Assembly (NCBI GenBank): GCA_964530825.1
Contig: CAZHCA010000017.1
Location: 1-64,000, forward strand
DNA: 64,000 nucleotides
From: CAZHCA01 sp964530825
Lineage (GTDB): Bacteria; Bacteroidota; Bacteroidia; Chitinophagales; Saprospiraceae
Direction of reading: 5' to 3'
How positions within the stretch are numbered: the stretch's first letter is position 1; every line of letters begins with the position of its first letter. A model generated the notes under the pieces. That model ran no database searches and was not told where the DNA came from. It saw only the letters and a program-made list of their open reading frames with translations. Of this stretch, positions 1-9,121 are shown piece after piece. A program made the position numbers and the translations under genes.

Positions 1-704
1 CAGACCGATCACAGAAAAATAGCACTCATGGGCGCGACTTTTTGAGGAAGCCCTATTCTATTAAGGGAGCAGATCAGGAAAAGGAATCGCGGGCAGACGT
101 TGGTGCCATTCAGTTATATATGGAAATATTTTCCCATTTTCCATTTAACTTAGCATGGATATATTTGTCAGGTAAGCAGCTATATTGGACCTCGCAAACG
201 ATAAAAGGCTGAACAAGTGACAGCTAGCCCGGATTATGCAAGAATATCCAATTTAACGTTTGAGCCTGGCTATCTTTTGATTGGTCCCCTGTCGTTTTGA
301 TAATTGCTTCAATCCGGATGTGAGGCGATTTGCCTTGTGCTCAACTACGGTTATCTACAGTAGATAAGGGGACTTTTTGAGGAAGCTTACAAGTCTTCTG
401 AGCTGTTTGGCTGCCACTAGCAGTCCGCCAGCTGAGGTCAATAGCTCGGCAGAAAAATTAAAAAGAACTGCTCGTTTTTGTTGGAAAAGGTATTTTCAAA
501 GTATTCATTTTTGGGTACAGGTTTGATGCTAATTCCTTTGGATTAAGTACCTAAAAATTAGCAACATGTACCCATTTTTATGCCTTTTTGGTAATTATTC
601 TTTCATAACCCGGGTTAGTACTCGATTATGCGAAAAGTAGTTGTTTTGCTAGGCTAAGTGAGGGGAGGCCCCACTGTAGCAAGTATGCTATGTCGCTTCT
701 TCGC
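1..704. other. gene-free left edge, about 700 bases
   Basis: No convincing complete gene lies here. The stretch is richer in A and T than its neighbours. One frame on the + strand is open from the window edge (base 3) to a TGA at 210-212, about 69 codons. It has no start inside the window and no family I recognise, so it could be the tail of a gene cut by the edge or chance. A short palindrome (aacccgggtt) lies at 608-617. An imperfect GGGG/CCCC hairpin around 655-675 and a TAGCA/TGCTA repeat around 676-690 sit just past the end of the - strand gene at 705 and might help end its transcript, but there is no T run. The repeat at 36-51 and 371-386 is listed separately. Confidence 0.6.
36..386 (+). 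repeat. 16-base direct repeat, copies at 36-51 and 371-386
   Basis: The word gactttttgaggaagc occurs twice in the same orientation, 335 bases apart. Both copies lie in the gene-free left edge and I did not see an inverted partner, so these are not obviously the ends of one insertion sequence. They could be leftovers of a small non-coding element, or the scar of nested insertions. The identity is directly visible; the meaning is not known. Confidence 0.5.
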
Positions 705-3506
705 TCATACCTCCAAAATATAATCCACCAGATTCTGCCCCTGGGCAAGGCCCATTTTCTTGCGTAAGCGATGTCGTTTCGTTTCTACACTCCGCACTGA
801 AATATTCAGGAGGGGGGCAATTTCCTTAGAAGAAAGGTTCAGCCGCAAAAAGGCACACAGACGCAGGTCGCGGGGCGTAAGTCCTGGGTAGCGGGTTTTC
901 ATTTTATGTAGAAAGTCCTTATCCGCATTGTTGAAGGCTTCCTGAAAGAGCTCCCAGGTGCCATCTTCATTGATGTGGTGGTTGATATCGCGCACAATGT
1001 CGTGGACCGCTCCATTGCCGTTGTGGTGTTGTAGACGATTGCGCAGCGCAATGAGCAGTTCGTTTTTGCGAATCAGACTCATTGTCGATAAGGCTAATTC
1101 CCGGTTTTTACTGTCGATATCGGCCTGTAACTGCTGATTGCGTAACTGCATTAATCGTCTTTCGTTATCGAGCGACTGCATCACTAATTTACGCTGGTTT
1201 TCCTGCACCAATCGCGACTGCTGCCGCCGGTAATAGCGTTGATAGTTGGTGTGGACCAATACCATGATAGCAATAAATGAAAGGCAGTAGACGCCTATCG
1301 CGAGGGGGCGGTAGTACCAGGGGCGTCGAACGGTAAAAGGAAAAGCGGCAAGCGTTGTCGGTGATCGGCCGGCAACGCAAGATTTTACCTGGAATTGGTA
1401 TGCCCCCGGCGGTAAGTTTTCAAACCGTGCAGTACTAGAAGGACCCCATTCGCTCCAGGTATCGTTGAGCCCCTGCATGCGATACTGGTAAAGAGTCTGA
1501 AAAAAAGGCTGATAATCCGGCACGAAAAACGAAAAGGTCAGGGTATTTTGGCGGTGATGCAGGATGGCTGCTTGGTGTAGGTGCAGTAAAGAGTCAGCAC
1601 CGTCCGGTTCATGTACCTGTACTTGATTGATCTGAACCGGCTGGGTGGAAAGGGTTTGCTGCCGGAGGTCGATGTTTAAAAACCCATCTTTCACCCCGAT
1701 TAAAATGTGGTCGCGATCGAGCGCTAAAATATTTTCATACCCTTGCATGGATTGCAGGTATGTGTAGGGAATCGGCATGGATTGCACTTCCGGCCGATCG
1801 CCTAAAACCCCCATGGTTACAGCGTACAGTTCTTTTTGGCTGAAGATCCATAGCCGGCCGTAACCATCAACTTGCAGCCGCCCGGAAGCATAGTTAGGGC
1901 CACGCAACAGATGGCTTAGCAAGGTGTCGCGTTCAAATCTTTGCAGTTGTTGCCGGTACTGGTAGATGCCCTGCTTATTAGCATACCAGATTTTGGATCC
2001 CTGACGGATGAGACCTGAATGCTGACTGCGGGAGGGCGAAGAATAAGTTTCTAATAAAGTTACCGAGTCCAGCGCAGCGTGGAGTTGCAGCCGGAATAGG
2101 CCCTTGTATTCATGGTTGACCAGTAACTCTCCGTCTTCGAGCACTTCAAAGTGCTTGGAGGAGTAATCAAAACCGGGCAATTTACCGCGGGATTGCCAGC
2201 GTCCGTCACGCTTTTCCAGCAAACTGAATCCGAAATACATGCCTTGCAACAAGAGATTCGTCCTGCCGGGTATTGGCCGAAAGTCCCACACACCGGGAAG
2301 ATCGGCAATCTTTGTAGCTTTTTCCCCGGAAACTAAAAAGGTGCCGGAATCGTGCCCAGCGAACAGGCTTTGATCGGATAAATACAGGGACCAGATCTGC
2401 CCGGCTGTACCGGGGATCATTTTAAAATCTCCATCGGCCCGGAGCGTCCGGATAAAGAGTCCCTGGTTGGTACCCAAATAAAGATTCCCCTGGTAAAGCT
2501 GGGCTGCATAGACAGTACCCAAAATGCCGCGATTATCTTTGTAGGAGCGGATCGGGGAGGAGTAATTAACGCAATTCACCCCATTGTCGAGCCCCAGCCA
2601 TACGTGACCGTCAGCGTCTTGGAAAAAGGAGAGCACCGTATTGTTACTTAATCCGTTTCGCTGCTCAAGATGATATTTCATCCGGCCTTCAGGATTGAGA
2701 AAAATAACCCCGTCAGAGATGGTACCCAACGCAATATCGCGATTTCGTAACTCCAGGCTGGTATAGATTTTACAATAGTCGATCAGTGTATCGGCTTGGG
2801 TAGGCCAGGGAGTTGTTTTACCCGCGTGGCGGGCAAAGAAGCCCCGATCCTGGGTAAGGATTAATAACGTATCGCCGCGGTCGAAGATTCCTGCGGGAAT
2901 AGTAGCCCTCATGACTGGCCCGGTGTCGAAGGGTTCCATTTCGCCGTTGATAATGCGGAAGAGCCCTTTGCCCGGTGTGTGAAAATACAGGCCACTGTTG
3001 GATTTGAAGAGTTTCCGTACCCCGCCGGGTGGGGTGATCACACGCAGTGCTTCATCTCTCGGGCGGTAGAGGTAGATTTGGTTCAGCGATTGGAAAAGGA
3101 GCCATTCGCCGTAAGCGTCGATATTCCAAAACTGCTCATCTTGGATAAGGTGGTCCGCTAATCGTTCGTTCAGGGAGTGGTAGTCCAACCGGCCCAGTGC
3201 ATTGCGGGTCCAATACCCGATCTCCATGTAGCTGCCCGTGTAAATGCGCTCACCAACCACAGCCACTGATCTAAGGATACTCTCATTAGGCGAAGGGTAA
3301 AGGTGCCAACGAGTACCATCATATTCGAGGAGCCCCGCATTATTAGCCACGTAAATCCGGCGACTGCTATCTTGAGCAATCATCCAGTTCTGATTGCCGG
3401 CACCGTAAACATCTGGTGGATAGGTAACTGTCGGCGGAAAGGCCTGCCCATAGCACCACAATACGGCTAGTGAAAACCACAACATTGGGAGAAAAGACCT
3501 CAACAT
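705..3506 (-). CDS. periplasmic-sensor transcriptional regulator: beta-propeller, Y_Y_Y domain, LuxR-type HTH
   Basis: One-component membrane regulator of a type common in Bacteroidota: a large periplasmic sensor and a cytoplasmic DNA-binding end, with no kinase. The chosen start at 3506 gives 933 residues beginning with a clear signal peptide (MLRSFLPMLWFSLAVLWCYG). The frame is open upstream to 3662, but that extension would overlap the next gene and lacks signal-peptide character. Roughly residues 30-640 are propeller-like repeats (NNAGLLEYDG, DADGHVWLGLDNGV). About 660-725 is a Y_Y_Y (triple tyrosine) domain with FSFFVPDYQPFFQTLYQYRMQG. About 735-757 is one membrane helix, followed by a coiled coil. 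About 873-925 is a LuxR/GerE-type helix-turn-helix (LTPRDLRLCAFLRLNLSSKE, then SVRSVETKRHRLRKKMGL). The ligand and target genes are unknown; such proteins often sense polysaccharide breakdown products. Confidence 0.85.
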   Translation of the reverse strand: MLRSFLPMLWFSLAVLWCYGQAFPPTVTYPPDVYGAGNQNWMIAQDSSRRIYVANNAGLLEYDGTRWHLYPSPNESILRSVAVVGERIYTGSYMEIGYWTRNALGRLDYHSLNERLADHLIQDEQFWNIDAYGEWLLFQSLNQIYLYRPRDEALRVITPPGGVRKLFKSNSGLYFHTPGKGLFRIINGEMEPFDTGPVMRATIPAGIFDRGDTLLILTQDRGFFARHAGKTTPWPTQADTLIDYCKIYTSLELRNRDIALGTISDGVIFLNPEGRMKYHLEQRNGLSNNTVLSFFQDADGHVWLGLDNGVNCVNYSSPIRSYKDNRGILGTVYAAQLYQGNLYLGTNQGLFIRTLRADGDFKMIPGTAGQIWSLYLSDQSLFAGHDSGTFLVSGEKATKIADLPGVWDFRPIPGRTNLLLQGMYFGFSLLEKRDGRWQSRGKLPGFDYSSKHFEVLEDGELLVNHEYKGLFRLQLHAALDSVTLLETYSSPSRSQHSGLIRQGSKIWYANKQGIYQYRQQLQRFERDTLLSHLLRGPNYASGRLQVDGYGRLWIFSQKELYAVTMGVLGDRPEVQSMPIPYTYLQSMQGYENILALDRDHILIGVKDGFLNIDLRQQTLSTQPVQINQVQVHEPDGADSLLHLHQAAILHHRQNTLTFSFFVPDYQPFFQTLYQYRMQGLNDTWSEWGPSSTARFENLPPGAYQFQVKSCVAGRSPTTLAAFPFTVRRPWYYRPLAIGVYCLSFIAIMVLVHTNYQRYYRRQQSRLVQENQRKLVMQSLDNERRLMQLRNQQLQADIDSKNRELALSTMSLIRKNELLIALRNRLQHHNGNGAVHDIVRDINHHINEDGTWELFQEAFNNADKDFLHKMKTRYPGLTPRDLRLCAFLRLNLSSKEIAPLLNISVRSVETKRHRLRKKMGLAQGQNLVDYILEV

Positions 3507-3567
3507 AAGTTTAATATACAAAAAGTCAATAAGGTCGAGGACCTGCTTATTTCGGCCGCGTTTTATG

Positions 3568-4416
3568 CTATTTACAATATTTGAGGCGTACAAAAAAGCG
3601 CTCATCAATAGCGCCAAGCAACCTAGCGGTGGGCGACGACAACACCACCACCACATTGTCATCGTAGGCGGTCGGCGGGATGCGGTCGACGATCTTGGCG
3701 TATACTTTCCGGCCGGTCATGGGGTTATAGATTTCAAGAACCGAGCGCAGCGGGGCAGTGCGGTGAAGGGCAAAATAATCTTTACTGCTCTCCTCTTTTT
3801 TCCAACTGGCTACACCTTGGTCTTCCGCTATGCGGCTGCGTGCGGCGCAAGATTCGAAGCGGGGCTGCAGCTTGTAATTTGCGCGAAAAATGGCGGGGAG
3901 GGCCTTATTGTGAAAACTGTCCGGAATGCCTTCAATGCTCAACCAACCTACGGGGATGCGTTGACCGACCCGGAGTCCATTGCCTTCGAAGTCGCCGCGC
4001 TGGCGCAGCGTGTCCATAGGCATCCGAAAATATCGGCGCGACAGACTGAACATGGTATCGCCTTTACGAACGATGTAAAAAATGGGTGCGAAGTAGGAGC
4101 GGGCATCCACCTCGGGAGGCAGGTAGCGAACGATGGCCCGGTTGGGAATGGGGATCCGTATGCGCTGGCCCACTTTAAGGGTCTGCACGCTCAAGCCTGG
4201 ATTGTAGTATTGCAGATCGGCTACGCGCAGCCCGTAGAAACGGGCGAGGGAGAAGAGGGTCTGGCCGCGGACCAACACGTGCTCAAATATTTTTTCACCG
4301 CTATTACTCACGGTGATAAAGATGGTATCTTCCGGCGTGAGGTAGCGCAGGCTGTCGCCGGTAGCGCTAGAGGGGATCAGTAGACAGGTGAAAAATGCAG
4401 CCAGTATCCACCGCAT
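3568..4416 (-). CDS. secreted double-LysM protein with RlpA-like C-terminal domain
   Basis: 282 residues with an N-terminal signal peptide ending near SSATG. Two LysM peptidoglycan-binding modules follow: about residues 43-90 (HVLVRGQTLFSLARFYGLRV ... LKVGQRIRIP) and 112-152 (YIVRKGDTMFSLSRRYFRMP ... LRVGQRIPV). The C-terminal 80 or so residues (GVASWKKEE ... LEIYNPMTGRKVYAKIVDR ... VVVVLSSPTARLLGAIDERF) resemble the double-psi beta-barrel of RlpA, which binds or cleaves denuded glycan strands. The acidic catalytic residue of lytic RlpA is not obvious, so a binding role is as likely as an enzymatic one. It probably acts in the periplasm on the cell wall. It lies upstream of and co-oriented with the regulator gene, 61 bases before that gene's chosen start, so they may be co-transcribed. 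Confidence 0.8.
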   Translation of the reverse strand: MRWILAAFFTCLLIPSSATGDSLRYLTPEDTIFITVSNSGEKIFEHVLVRGQTLFSLARFYGLRVADLQYYNPGLSVQTLKVGQRIRIPIPNRAIVRYLPPEVDARSYFAPIFYIVRKGDTMFSLSRRYFRMPMDTLRQRGDFEGNGLRVGQRIPVGWLSIEGIPDSFHNKALPAIFRANYKLQPRFESCAARSRIAEDQGVASWKKEESSKDYFALHRTAPLRSVLEIYNPMTGRKVYAKIVDRIPPTAYDDNVVVVLSSPTARLLGAIDERFFVRLKYCK

Positions 4417-4508
4417 AGATTGGGGTATTTGCTTTGTTTTCTCAAATACGGGAAATATCGCAATTTTGCTGTTGGGAATAAAGCTTGCTTACCCAATAAT
4501 TCGTATTT

Positions 4509-5285
4509 ATGAATGATTCATCGCGTTCTTCCCGAGTATTGGCAGTCATACCGGCTCGCTATGCCTCCACCCGCTTTCCCGGCAAGCCATTGGTGGATAT
4601 TGGCGGGAAAAGTATGATCCGACGCGTGGTCGAACAGGCATTAGCCGCTAAGGCGGTGAACCGTGCTATTGTCGCCACCGATGATCGCCGCGTATTCGAA
4701 CACGTGCGGGCATTCGGGGGAGAGGCGGTCATGACCCGCCCCGACCATCGCAGCGGTACCGATCGTTGTGCAGAAGTGGCTGCAGCCGAAGCGGACTTTG
4801 ACATCGTGATCAACGTTCAGGGCGATGAGCCGTTTATCGCACCTGGCCAGATTGATGTAGCCGCCCAGCTGGTTGCCGGGCCCACCGACAACATCGGAAC
4901 ACTGGTGACGCCAATTCGGGAAATAGGCAAACTTTTCAATCCAAACATAGTTAAGGTGGTGATAAACCGTAAAGGGCAGGCCCTGTACTTCAGTCGACAT
5001 GCTGTACCTTACCAGCGGAGCGTTGAACAGGGCGATTGGCTGCATACTGGTCACGTATTTTACCAACACATCGGATTGTATGCTTTCCGGCGTGCGATCC
5101 TACTTGCGGTTACCCAACTCGAGCCTTCCGAATTGGAGCAGGGCGAAGCACTGGAGCAATTGCGCTGGTTGGATCACGGTTACTCCATTCAGGTGGGCTA
5201 CACAGAGTCGGCTACCCTCGGTATCGACCATCCCGAAGATTTAGAAAAAGCAATGCAATACCTGCAGGATTATGAAAAAAAATAA
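4509..5285 (+). CDS. kdsB: 3-deoxy-manno-octulosonate cytidylyltransferase
   Basis: Activates Kdo as CMP-Kdo for addition to lipid A in the lipopolysaccharide inner core; cytosolic. 258 residues, the usual length. The N-terminal nucleotide-binding signature is complete (VLAVIPARYASTRFPGKPLV), followed by IVATDDRRVFEHVRAFGGEA, a TRPDHRSGTDRCAE stretch, and the metal-binding INVQGDEPFI motif. The C terminus contains LEQLRWLDHGYSIQVGYTES and the GIDHPEDLEKA end typical of the family. The gene overlaps the next one by 14 bases, which suggests translational coupling in a kdsB / small membrane protein / Nudix operon. Its presence shows a Gram-negative outer membrane with Kdo-containing LPS. Confidence 0.95.
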   Translation: MNDSSRSSRVLAVIPARYASTRFPGKPLVDIGGKSMIRRVVEQALAAKAVNRAIVATDDRRVFEHVRAFGGEAVMTRPDHRSGTDRCAEVAAAEADFDIVINVQGDEPFIAPGQIDVAAQLVAGPTDNIGTLVTPIREIGKLFNPNIVKVVINRKGQALYFSRHAVPYQRSVEQGDWLHTGHVFYQHIGLYAFRRAILLAVTQLEPSELEQGEALEQLRWLDHGYSIQVGYTESATLGIDHPEDLEKAMQYLQDYEKK

Positions 5286-5517
5286 ACACTATCGGCGCTG
5301 GCTTTATCAGGCGCCCATCGCTTTGGTACTTGTCGGCTTCGGCGCTTGTCTGATTGCCGAGGCGGCCATGGCTAAATACGACGGCACCAACACCTGGTAC
5401 TGGGTAGGATACGGTACGCTAGCTCTCATTGTTTTCAATTCGGGGCTGTCACTATTCGGCGATGCTATTCTGCACCGCGTCCGATATGAGCAAAAAGGAG
5501 ACTCCGAATCGTTTTAA
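5272..5517 (+). CDS. small membrane protein of unknown function
   Basis: 81 residues. A basic N terminus (MKKNKHYRRWLY) is followed by two predicted membrane helices, about residues 13-33 (APIALVLVGFGACLIAEAAM) and 43-65 (WVGYGTLALIVFNSGLSLFG), and a short charged tail. The loop between them carries the aromatic-rich stretch GTNTWYWVGYG. I recognise no family. The start codon lies inside the end of kdsB, and the Nudix gene begins five bases after the stop, so all three are probably read from one transcript. The conserved-looking helix arrangement and the coupled position argue that it is a real gene. Confidence 0.7.
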   Translation: MKKNKHYRRWLYQAPIALVLVGFGACLIAEAAMAKYDGTNTWYWVGYGTLALIVFNSGLSLFGDAILHRVRYEQKGDSESF

Positions 5518-5522
5518 AGTCT

Positions 5523-6062
5523 ATGAACTATTGCAGTAACTGCGGATCCGACCAATTAGATTTCCGGATACCCGAAGGGGATAACCGACCTCGCTACGTG
5601 TGCGACCATTGCCACACTATCCACTATGCCAACCCTAAGATCGTAGCGGGATGCCTGCCGGTCTGGAAAGAAAGGGTTTTACTCTGCCGGCGCGCCATCG
5701 AACCCCGGCTGGGATACTGGAATGTTCCAAGTGGTTATTTGGAGAATGGCGAGACTGTGGAAGAAGGCGCACTGCGAGAGGTCTGGGAAGAAGCGCTTGC
5801 AAGGGTTTCCATCCGGCATATGCTTTCCCTGTACAGTATTCCCCACATTAATCAGGTGTACGTCCACTTTTTAGCCGACTTGGAAGGACCTGACCGTTAT
5901 GGGGTAGGGGACGAAAGCAGTGAAGTGCAGCTGTTTCATGAGTCGGATATCCCCTGGTCGGAAATTGCATTCACTTCGAGCACCTTTTCCTTGCAATGCT
6001 ATTTCGAAGATCGGAAAAACGGTGAATTTCGCACACACCTTGGCAAGCTGGAGGGCCGTTAA
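5523..6062 (+). CDS. Nudix hydrolase with N-terminal zinc ribbon
   Basis: 179 residues. Residues 1-35 form a zinc ribbon with cysteines at 4, 7, 27 and 30 (YCSNCGSD ... YVCDHCHT), like the ribbon in NudC-type NADH pyrophosphatases and some ADP-sugar hydrolases. The Nudix box spans about residues 71-93 (GYLENGETVEEGALREVWEE), with the REVWEE catalytic core intact; the last glycine of the consensus is replaced by alanine. The protein is shorter than NudC and lacks its extra N-terminal domain, so it is likely a nucleoside-diphosphate-linked metabolite hydrolase of uncertain substrate. It is the third gene of the kdsB run. Confidence 0.85.
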   Translation: MNYCSNCGSDQLDFRIPEGDNRPRYVCDHCHTIHYANPKIVAGCLPVWKERVLLCRRAIEPRLGYWNVPSGYLENGETVEEGALREVWEEALARVSIRHMLSLYSIPHINQVYVHFLADLEGPDRYGVGDESSEVQLFHESDIPWSEIAFTSSTFSLQCYFEDRKNGEFRTHLGKLEGR

Positions 6063-6151
6063 ATCTCTATCCTTTTTCGGGACCGCTTTTTTATCCTGAC
6101 CGAGCAGCGTACCTTTATGTTGCAAGAATCCCCAAAAAAATTATAGCAATC

Positions 6152-7498
6152 ATGAACAACATTCTTATCGTTGGTGCCGGCCGATCCTCCAACGCATTGA
6201 TCCGGTACGTACTGGACAACGCAGCCAAAAGGGGGTGGTTTGTGACCGTTGCCGACGCCCAACCCGAATTGGCAGAACGCAAAGTTGCTGGAAACCCCCA
6301 GGGACGTGCTGCCTGGCTTGATGTGACCAAGACCAATGACCGGCGTGAACTGATCGGTCGAAACGACCTGGTCGTTTCCCTGCTTCCCGCACATCTCCAT
6401 CTGGAGGTCGCCCATGACTGTATTCGTTTGAAAAAACACCTTATCACCGCCTCTTATGTTTCACAGGAAATGTACCGCCTGGGCGACGAGGCCCGCAATC
6501 GCGAACTGATTTTTATGGGCGAAATGGGCCTTGACCCCGGAGTAGACCACATGTCTGCTATGCGGATGATCAATCAAATCAAAGCCAAAGGCGGCAAGCT
6601 CACCGCTTTCCGTTCGTACACCGGCGGCCTAGTAGCACCCGAAAGCGATGACAACCCGTGGCACTACAAATTCAGCTGGAATCCACGGAATGTCGTGCTG
6701 GCGGGGCAAGGAACTGCCCAGTACATCGAAAACGGCAAGTTTAAATTTATACCCTACAATCGCCTGTTTCGCGAACACCGGGAGGTTGAAATTTCAGGCT
6801 TTGGAACTTATGAGGTTTATCCGAACCGCGACTCCCTCCTTTACCGCGAAGTGTACGGCCTCAATAATATTTCCAACCTGTTCCGGGGCACTATCCGGGG
6901 CAAGGGTTTCTGCGATGCCTGGCAAGCCTTGGTGGATATCGGTCTGACCGATGCTGATTTTCCTATCATAGAGAGTGAAAATATCACCCGCCACGCCCTT
7001 TTAGAAGGTTACGTCGGCCACTATCCAGGAAGCTCCGTGCGGGAGAAAACCGCTAACATGCTCGGCGAATCGCTCGAATCACCGGTGATGAAAAAACTGG
7101 AATGGCTTGGCTTATTCCGCAAGAAAAAAATCAAACTTTCAAATGCTACACCAGCCCTTATTCTGGAAGAAATCCTGAAGAAGAAGTGGCAAATGAAACC
7201 TGAGGATAAAGATCTCATCCTGATGCACCACGAATTTGAATATGATCTGGCAGGAGAGCAACGCATCTGTACCAGTACCATGTCGATGGTTGGTGAAAAT
7301 GCTGAAAATACGGCGATGTCCAAATTGGTCGGTTTGCCCATGGGGATTTTCGTCAAATTGGTGATGGCACATCAGATTGAATCCAAGGGCGTACACATTC
7401 CCGTCATGCCCGAAGTCTACGAACCGGTCTTAGACGAGTTAGCGCACTATGGCGTGCATTTCGAAGAAGAGGATTACGCCTTGCAAACCTCTGTTTGA
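6152..7498 (+). CDS. saccharopine dehydrogenase family protein (LYS9-like)
   Basis: 448 residues. The N terminus has an NAD(P)-binding Rossmann motif (NILIVGAGRSSNALIRYVLD), and the central and C-terminal parts (GEMGLDPGVDHMSAM, RSYTGGLVAPESDDNPWHYK, FSWNPRNVVLAGQGTAQYI) match the saccharopine-dehydrogenase catalytic fold. In fungi and plants this type of enzyme interconverts saccharopine with glutamate and aminoadipate semialdehyde. In Bacteroidota a role in lysine breakdown or a related amino-acid dehydrogenation is assumed but not shown by the context here. The start follows an A/T-rich leader directly. The flippase gene starts inside its last 50 bases, so the two are coupled. Confidence 0.85.
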   Translation: MNNILIVGAGRSSNALIRYVLDNAAKRGWFVTVADAQPELAERKVAGNPQGRAAWLDVTKTNDRRELIGRNDLVVSLLPAHLHLEVAHDCIRLKKHLITASYVSQEMYRLGDEARNRELIFMGEMGLDPGVDHMSAMRMINQIKAKGGKLTAFRSYTGGLVAPESDDNPWHYKFSWNPRNVVLAGQGTAQYIENGKFKFIPYNRLFREHREVEISGFGTYEVYPNRDSLLYREVYGLNNISNLFRGTIRGKGFCDAWQALVDIGLTDADFPIIESENITRHALLEGYVGHYPGSSVREKTANMLGESLESPVMKKLEWLGLFRKKKIKLSNATPALILEEILKKKWQMKPEDKDLILMHHEFEYDLAGEQRICTSTMSMVGENAENTAMSKLVGLPMGIFVKLVMAHQIESKGVHIPVMPEVYEPVLDELAHYGVHFEEEDYALQTSV

Positions 7499-8840
7499 TT
7501 TGAGTGCCTGGAAAGGCATACTGCAGCTCACCAATCACAAAGCGCTGCAGATTTTCCATCTACTTCGGCAGGGGACAAGTATCTTAATTGCTATACTGCT
7601 GGCAAAGAGTAGTTTGTCGACCACCCAGATCGGAGCTTATGAGATGCTGATGTATATCAGCTACACGGTGAGCTTTTTCTGGGTGTCGGGACTCGTTCAG
7701 GGCCTGCTCACTTCTTATCCGCAGCAGGATGCGCGGAGTCAGAATCTTTACCTTTTTAACGCTTACCTGGTTTTTTCGGGAATCAGCCTGTTTGTCTTTT
7801 TAATGCTGGTTGTTTTTCGCGAACCGGCTCTTCAATTGCTCACCGGAAAAAACCAACTCGATTACCTTTACTTATTTCTGCTCTACCAGCTTTTCAACAT
7901 GCCGACCTACCTGGTGGAGAACTTTTATTTGCTGCACAACCAGCCTAAGAGGATCGTTTCTTTCGCTCTGTTTGCTTTTCTGGGACAGCTGACCGTCATG
8001 ACGGTGCCCATTTTCCTGGGCTTTGATTTTCGATATTCCTTCTGGGGTTTAGTAGGGTTGGCCTTAGCTAAACATGTCTGGTTGTTGGTTTTTATGTACC
8101 AGGAACAGGTCTGGCAGTTTCGGCCAGCCTTATTGCAAAACTGGCTAAGCCTTTCCTTACCACTCATGCTTTATGCACTGGTTGGGGGCTTCAATCAGAC
8201 TTTCGACAACTGGCTGGTCAATTGGCAGTACGATGGCGATGAGCGCACCTTTGCCATCTTCCGGTACGGCGCCCGTGAGCTGCCGCTCACCATTGCCTTG
8301 GCTAATGCCTTCAGCGCCGGTATGCTACCTGAGCTCAGTAAAGACCTGACTACTGGCTTGCGAAGCATGCGTTCGAAGTCTCTCCAACTCATGCACCTGC
8401 TGTTTCCGGTTTCGGTAATATTGGTACTTACTAGTGAGTGGTTTTTTCCGATCGTTTTTAGCGATGCATTCGTAGAAAGTGTACCCATCTTTAATATCTA
8501 TCTTTTGCTCATCGTATCCCGGTTGATTTTTTCGCGTACGGTCCTGATCGGCCTAAAGGACAATACCGTCGTACTGGGGATATCCGTGCTGGAATTGCTA
8601 TTAAATATCGGGCTGAGTTTTTGGTTGGTCCAGGACTATGGATTAATGGGTATTGCCTATGCAACTGTACTAGCCCACGTGTTTGAGAAAGGGCTGATGG
8701 TTGTCTACGTGCAAAAGCGGTATGGTATTCGTGTTAATGACTATACGCCAATCGGTACCTACCTCGGGTATTCTCTATTAATGCTCCTTACTTTTTGGTG
8801 GGTGACGACGGGAAACGGCGTGCCTTATATTTTCAACTAA
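7449..8840 (+). CDS. polysaccharide flippase / Wzx-type membrane exporter
   Basis: Up to 463 residues with about a dozen hydrophobic segments, the pattern of the MOP (MATE/Wzx/MurJ) exporter superfamily. The N terminus (LLRQGTSILIAILLAKSSLS ... IGAYEMLMYISYTVSFFW) and the ends of later helices (GIAYATVLAHVFEKGLMVVY) fit oligosaccharide or lipid-linked-sugar flippases of the inner membrane. The ATG at 7449 overlaps the previous gene by 50 bases and yields a hydrophilic 20-residue leader. A TTG at 7500 in the same frame would remove the overlap, and I cannot decide between them. No glycosyltransferases flank it, so the substrate is unknown. Context with kdsB suggests envelope polysaccharide. 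Confidence 0.8.
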   Translation: MACISKKRITPCKPLFDLSAWKGILQLTNHKALQIFHLLRQGTSILIAILLAKSSLSTTQIGAYEMLMYISYTVSFFWVSGLVQGLLTSYPQQDARSQNLYLFNAYLVFSGISLFVFLMLVVFREPALQLLTGKNQLDYLYLFLLYQLFNMPTYLVENFYLLHNQPKRIVSFALFAFLGQLTVMTVPIFLGFDFRYSFWGLVGLALAKHVWLLVFMYQEQVWQFRPALLQNWLSLSLPLMLYALVGGFNQTFDNWLVNWQYDGDERTFAIFRYGARELPLTIALANAFSAGMLPELSKDLTTGLRSMRSKSLQLMHLLFPVSVILVLTSEWFFPIVFSDAFVESVPIFNIYLLLIVSRLIFSRTVLIGLKDNTVVLGISVLELLLNIGLSFWLVQDYGLMGIAYATVLAHVFEKGLMVVYVQKRYGIRVNDYTPIGTYLGYSLLMLLTFWWVTTGNGVPYIFN

Positions 8841-9083
8841 GGATGCTTCAGGAAATAGGTCCTGTAGTCTGCTTCACCCATATGACTTAGCTAGTCGTAT
8901 ATCCTATGAGGTCAAGCTATTCTTTCAGATTTGCGTAAACTAAATGTTAAAGCCAAAAAAAATATCGTAATTCATGTAAATGTTTTGTTGGAATCCGAAG
9001 ATGTTTTACTTTTACAATAGTATGCAATAGATGGGGATATCCTGTATAACCTCACCAAATGTTAAACAATCAGAATTAATGTA

Positions 9084-9121
9084 AGCCCGGCATCAATCTT
9101 TATCGGTGCCGGGCTCTTTTT
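9084..9121 (+). terminator. hairpin terminator between convergent genes
   Basis: A perfect 9-base-pair stem, agcccggca (9084-9092) with tgccgggct (9107-9115), and a 14-base loop, followed by five T residues at 9117-9121. As drawn it terminates + strand transcription. The convergent - strand gene ends at 9120, immediately beyond the stem, so the same hairpin probably caps that transcript too, although its trailing T run on that strand is poor. The other bases between 8841 and 9083 hold nothing I can support. Confidence 0.75.

Noticed and set aside
3507..3662. N-terminal extension of the sensor regulator
   Set aside because: It overlaps the upstream LysM gene and reads as low-complexity Trp/Cys/Arg-rich protein. 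The signal peptide begins at 3506.
3565..4383. Long open frame (272 codons) on the + strand
   Set aside because: It is antisense to the LysM/RlpA-like gene, which has a signal peptide and recognisable domains. The + strand translation shows no known pattern.
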